DNA of 64,000 nucleotides from Chionis minor (lineage: Eukaryota; Chordata; Aves; Charadriiformes; Chionididae): the NCBI GenBank assembly GCA_013398295.1, contig VZSF01004750.1, positions 275,140 through 339,139 on the forward strand. The letters run 5' to 3'. The position numbers and the translations under genes are program-made. Numbering within the stretch: the stretch's first letter is position 1; every line of letters begins with the position of its first letter. The notes beneath the pieces are model-generated. The model was given only the letters and a program-made list of their open reading frames with translations. It was not told where the DNA came from and made no database searches. Below, piece by piece: positions 60,565 to 64,000 of this stretch.

Positions 60565-62330
60565 TGAGGTGCTCCAGCTCTAAACATGCTGATGCTTTAC
60601 AGAACAAGAAGAATAACCGCCCCTGCTGTAGGCATGGGCACCATTCAGAGCGACTAATCCCCAGAGCAGAAGGGATCTCAGAAGAGTAAACCAGTGATGA
60701 CTCTCATTTTGACACTCCTAATCCTCATCAATCACCTCATGACAGGATCCCTGATATACTTGGCTTTCAGTTCTGTCTGGGGCTGGTCTTTCTCCAACTT
60801 CCTGCGTGCAAATAAATGTTTGCACAAACTTCGTATTGCACGGCAGACAGAAATGCATTCTTGGACAACAGGATCACAGAACTCATGACTCCTCTTGGAG
60901 AGATCAATGCTTTACACAGTGAGCCAGATTTAGGACCCCAAATTGTCTTTAATGCTTTCCTAACAAAGGAATAGGACAGTTTAAAGAACCAAAGGAAAAT
61001 CCATTCACCTTCAAACCAGGTAGCAAGGTCATCTCCAGGGAACAGTGGTCCTCCTTTAAAAGCCGCTCTCTGTCCGAGATCTCCTCCTCCTCCCTCAGCT
61101 GCTAACCTCTTCTCACCTGGACAGGAAACCAGGCCCTTGCTGGTTTCTACCACCTAACTCTCAAACGGAACCACCTCCCCTGCAAGGCTTCAAAGGGCCC
61201 ATATGGCTTTTTACTCTTTCTAGAACACTCATCGCTCTAACTTAAGGACACCAATTGCTTTCATTTGGCATCCATCAGCAAAGTAGATGATCCCAACCCT
61301 AACGAGAAACATACATAGAGACAATAGGCATGCCATATACAAAACGTGTACCTAGAGCTCCCAGTGGAGCTCCCCTCTTCACTGGGGATCTAACTGCTGC
61401 TGGAATATGCAGGGAATGTTAGAAAAATCCCTGTATCCTCCATGGCAAAAAGTTAGGGTCTCCTGCCCCGTGCCTTTCAGAGATACAACAATACACCCCT
61501 AAAAACTCAAAAGGATAATTTAGACCCTGACAACCTTCCAAAAAGGGACAATTGCTGGCTTTTAGGGATAGTGTGATTATTCCAATTCGGAAGGTTATAT
61601 CTGTCATTTACAGATACATTTACTGGGATATATACTACATTTACTGAGGTATTCAAAGCAGGGCATCACAATGAACTCAGCAAACCCAAAGGACATGGGA
61701 ATCCCAGTTGCACTGTGCCTACAGCTCTGCTTTCATCCCCGATAACTCCATCGGGTTACGTGTCACACGGCAAAAGGGCACTTCCCAGAGGATCTAGGGC
61801 ATTCAGACATCTCTGGTCTTATCTAGATAATGCTTATGAATGCCAGCAGGAGCTAACAATAAATGGAGATGCTTGTTTTCATGCAAAGGCCAGGACAACT
61901 GCATTCTCTACGGGGTCACATCCTTTCCATAAGACTCACTGTCTGAATACTCCTTCTCCAGAAATTTATTTCTCTAGAAATTGCAAGCACTTGCACGCTC
62001 CTCCACCTAAGAGCTGTCACAACCACTCTCCCTCCCACTCCCACGTCCATTCTCACGCTAATCCAAAGAGACTGCAGAGGAAGAAATGCTAGGGCTTAAA
62101 TCAGCACCAGCAATGCCAAGGGAGCTGTTACTGTTAGAATTCACTGTTACCGAGTGGTCTCTAGTAAGATCAATGAACCCTTCTGCCAGGCCCAGCACAC
62201 AAGTTATTAGCTAGCGGACACATTAACTATTACTGCAGTGTCTATAACGACTTAGCATCCGTGATCGCCGGTTTCCATCAGGAAAAAATAAAGCATGGTT
62301 AGTATTTCCCACATCTTCACAGCAAGTTTC
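60565..62330. other. Unique non-coding sequence
   Basis: No gene is recognised. Frames of 125 and 128 codons (61715-62092 plus, 60767-61153 minus) lack any known domain. Confidence 0.5.
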
Positions 62331-62334
62331 CTTG

Positions 62335-62620
62335 CTATCTATTTGTGAAAATGATCTTAAATATATCGTATATAAAACACAGACTTAAATTTTTTACAGA
62401 TTTGTCCAGTTTTCAATACTTCAGTATATATGGAATGATGCAAATATGTTTTCAATATATTTCAACACATACAGTTGTCATATACAGACCTGTACATTTT
62501 ACTTATTAGTAAAACGGGCCAAGTATGTGCTATTTTTCAATATATTTGCTCTATCGCCTCATATATTTTAGAGACATGATTGTACAGCACATTTTAGGAA
62601 AGATATTACAAATGAAAAGA
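62335..62620. other. AT-rich block with direct repeats
   Basis: TTTTCAATATATTT occurs twice (62449-62462 and 62534-62547), with AAATATATCGTATATAAA near 62358 and a reverse octamer at 62438-62445. The composition resembles matrix-attachment DNA or an AT-rich conserved element. Confidence 0.4.
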
Positions 62621-62639
62621 GATCATTTTTCTCTTACAG

Positions 62640-62927
62640 AAGGGATGTGGTTTGCTAAATCATTTGGAAGACAGAACAGAACCTGAACTGGATTGCTGTG
62701 TCACCTGGAACGGACTCTGGGTACAATGCCCGGAGAACCAGAGCAGAGATTTCTGTAGCGCCCAGAATAACCTGTTCATGTGCTGCCTAATAGCTACAGT
62801 GTTTGGAAAAGCTTTTACATGCAAGACTAAGGAGAATAATAACCTGGTGTATCTACCCAAAATGGACTTCGGGTTCAAGAAACAGGGAAAGACATGTGTT
62901 AGAAATTGCGTAACCAAATTGTCTTAA
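62640..62927 (+). other. Weak candidate exon, Cys-rich 95-codon frame
   Basis: A TTTTTCTCTTACAG acceptor-like sequence ends at 62639. From 62640 the frame is open in phase 0 for about 95 codons to a TAA at 62925-62927. The peptide has about eleven Cys, including two CC pairs (DCCVTW, MCCLIA), and ends ...TCVRNCVTKLS. There is no ATG near its start, no family that I recognise and no partner exon in the window. The opposite strand is also open for 85 codons. A chance frame is more likely. Confidence 0.13.
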
Positions 62928-62929
62928 AA

Positions 62930-64000
62930 TTACTAAGTAAAACTACTAATTACTGGCATGACAGCGTGACTGATCCCATACAGACATCGGATGCAGCATT
63001 GCCCAGTGACTTCACATTGCCCACAGACTTCCTATTCTTTAAACAGCAAGAAAACCAGTGACTTGGGCACTAGCAGAGGAGACCTACAAGGAAAAAGGTC
63101 TCCAGACCTCCCAAAGCCCTTTGGTCAACAAACAGCTTTGAATGTTAAACTGACTCCAGAGAAACAGAGCTGACCTAGACTGTTGGTACATTCCTGAGGT
63201 TTCCAAAGGATGCGTAGACAAGTCAGTAGCTTTAATCAGATGCATCAGATTGGGAAATCAGAAGCAGCCACATTCAGCCATAGGCGGTTTCCTCAAGACT
63301 TGCACTACTAACACAGGGTAAAGAACAGCACAGGACAAGAATGATCAGCCGGGATGCTTTTCAGAAGCACTGCCAGCTTCAAACGCCTGCAAAACTATAT
63401 CCTAAGTCCTCTCATTAAATAATTCCAAGGACTCAGCTACAGCTTTTCTATAAGACTTGTACAGCAGATGGATAATCAGATTTGTCAACATCTGTAGATC
63501 TGAAATGAGCATGGCTAACCTGTCCTGCATTGAATTAATGGTGTCTGCAGCACAGGGTTTCCAGATGGCCTACAGCCAGAATGCTAGACAGCAGCGATCC
63601 TGAAATCGCCAACGAAAGGAGGAGGACAACAGATGAGAATTAAAAGCAGTGGTCTCCTGGCAAAAAACCCCAACAAACAAAAAAACCCAAAGACTGCTGT
63701 ACACTTGCTGACATCCCAAGAGCATCCCAGGAACAGGGCAGGAATTGCATTCTGAAAGGCTCTATTCCCTCTTTTCTCTTCAACTACCAGCATTTTACAG
63801 CATGCGTCAGACAAGACCAAGATTTCTGCCTTGCAATGGAAAAGCTGCCATCCCAACAGCTTTGCCCAGGTACTGCCTCTTCTCTCTCTTGCTACTTGCC
63901 CTGAAGTCAATTGCTTACATATTTAGAGAGGCCACTTGGTGTTGCTGGCCACGCTCTGCATGGTTAGAGGAAGTTTCTCATGTTTTCTCCAGCCTTCTAC
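62930..64000. other. Unique non-coding sequence
   Basis: Nothing recognisable. The 108-codon minus frame (63584-63910) includes a hydrophobic stretch encoded by an A/C-rich region and shows no known family. Confidence 0.5.

Noticed and set aside
1..64000. Prokaryotic gene cluster, CRISPR array, phage or defence system.
   Set aside because: There are no long adjacent frames, no ribosome-binding-site pattern and no spaced direct repeats. The CR1 and MIR remnants show that the DNA is vertebrate.
1..64000. Endogenous retrovirus or solo LTR.
   Set aside because: No primer-binding site, polypurine-LTR boundary, gag/pol-like frame or paired terminal repeat could be found by eye; the polypurine tract at 35430-35522 is isolated.

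Overview
This is vertebrate nuclear DNA, most likely from a bird. Two truncated CR1 LINE 3' ends (about 1215-1408 and 31990-32106) finish in the short ATTCTRTG-type tail repeats typical of CR1. The rest is non-repetitive, moderately AT-rich sequence with few young transposons, which fits the low repeat load of avian genomes. A crocodilian or turtle cannot be excluded, because several much older amniote repeats (MIR-like SINEs and a CR1/L3-like family) are also recognisable by eye.

I find no protein-coding gene that I can defend. The longest open frame is 168 codons, most are 60-110, and none carries a domain, motif or repeat that I recognise. Their number and length are what six-frame translation of 64 kb of non-coding DNA would give. 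There is no tRNA, rRNA, snRNA, CRISPR array, operon or intact mobile element. The window is best read as a gene desert or the inside of a very large intron. Two short open segments that follow good-looking splice acceptors (minus strand from 8666; plus strand from 62640) are kept as weak exon candidates.

Layout. 1-3 kb: unique DNA with a CR1 tail. 3.0-3.3 kb: candidate conserved element next to a strong G-quadruplex motif. 5.7-6.0, 10.4-11.1, 11.5-11.7 and 20.7-20.9 kb: blocks rich in ATTA, TAATTA or forkhead-like cores that look like conserved non-coding elements (CNEs). 16.2-18.1 kb: two ancient repeats. 28-33 kb: three MIR remnants and the second CR1 tail. 34.3-39.3 kb: the densest run of candidate CNEs, with two perfect 16-bp palindromes. 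39.8-40.1 kb: AT-rich, matrix-attachment-like DNA. 44.5-45.5 kb: small CpG-rich clusters around a second G-quadruplex motif. 50-59 kb: more ancient repeats and candidate CNEs. 60.2-60.6 kb: candidate CNE containing a perfect 11-bp-arm hairpin. 62.3-62.6 kb: AT-rich block.

Taken together, the many motif-dense, repeat-poor blocks in DNA without genes suggest the regulatory landscape of a developmental gene outside the window. That is inference: conservation cannot be measured from one sequence. I see no sign of a novel enzymatic or defence system.
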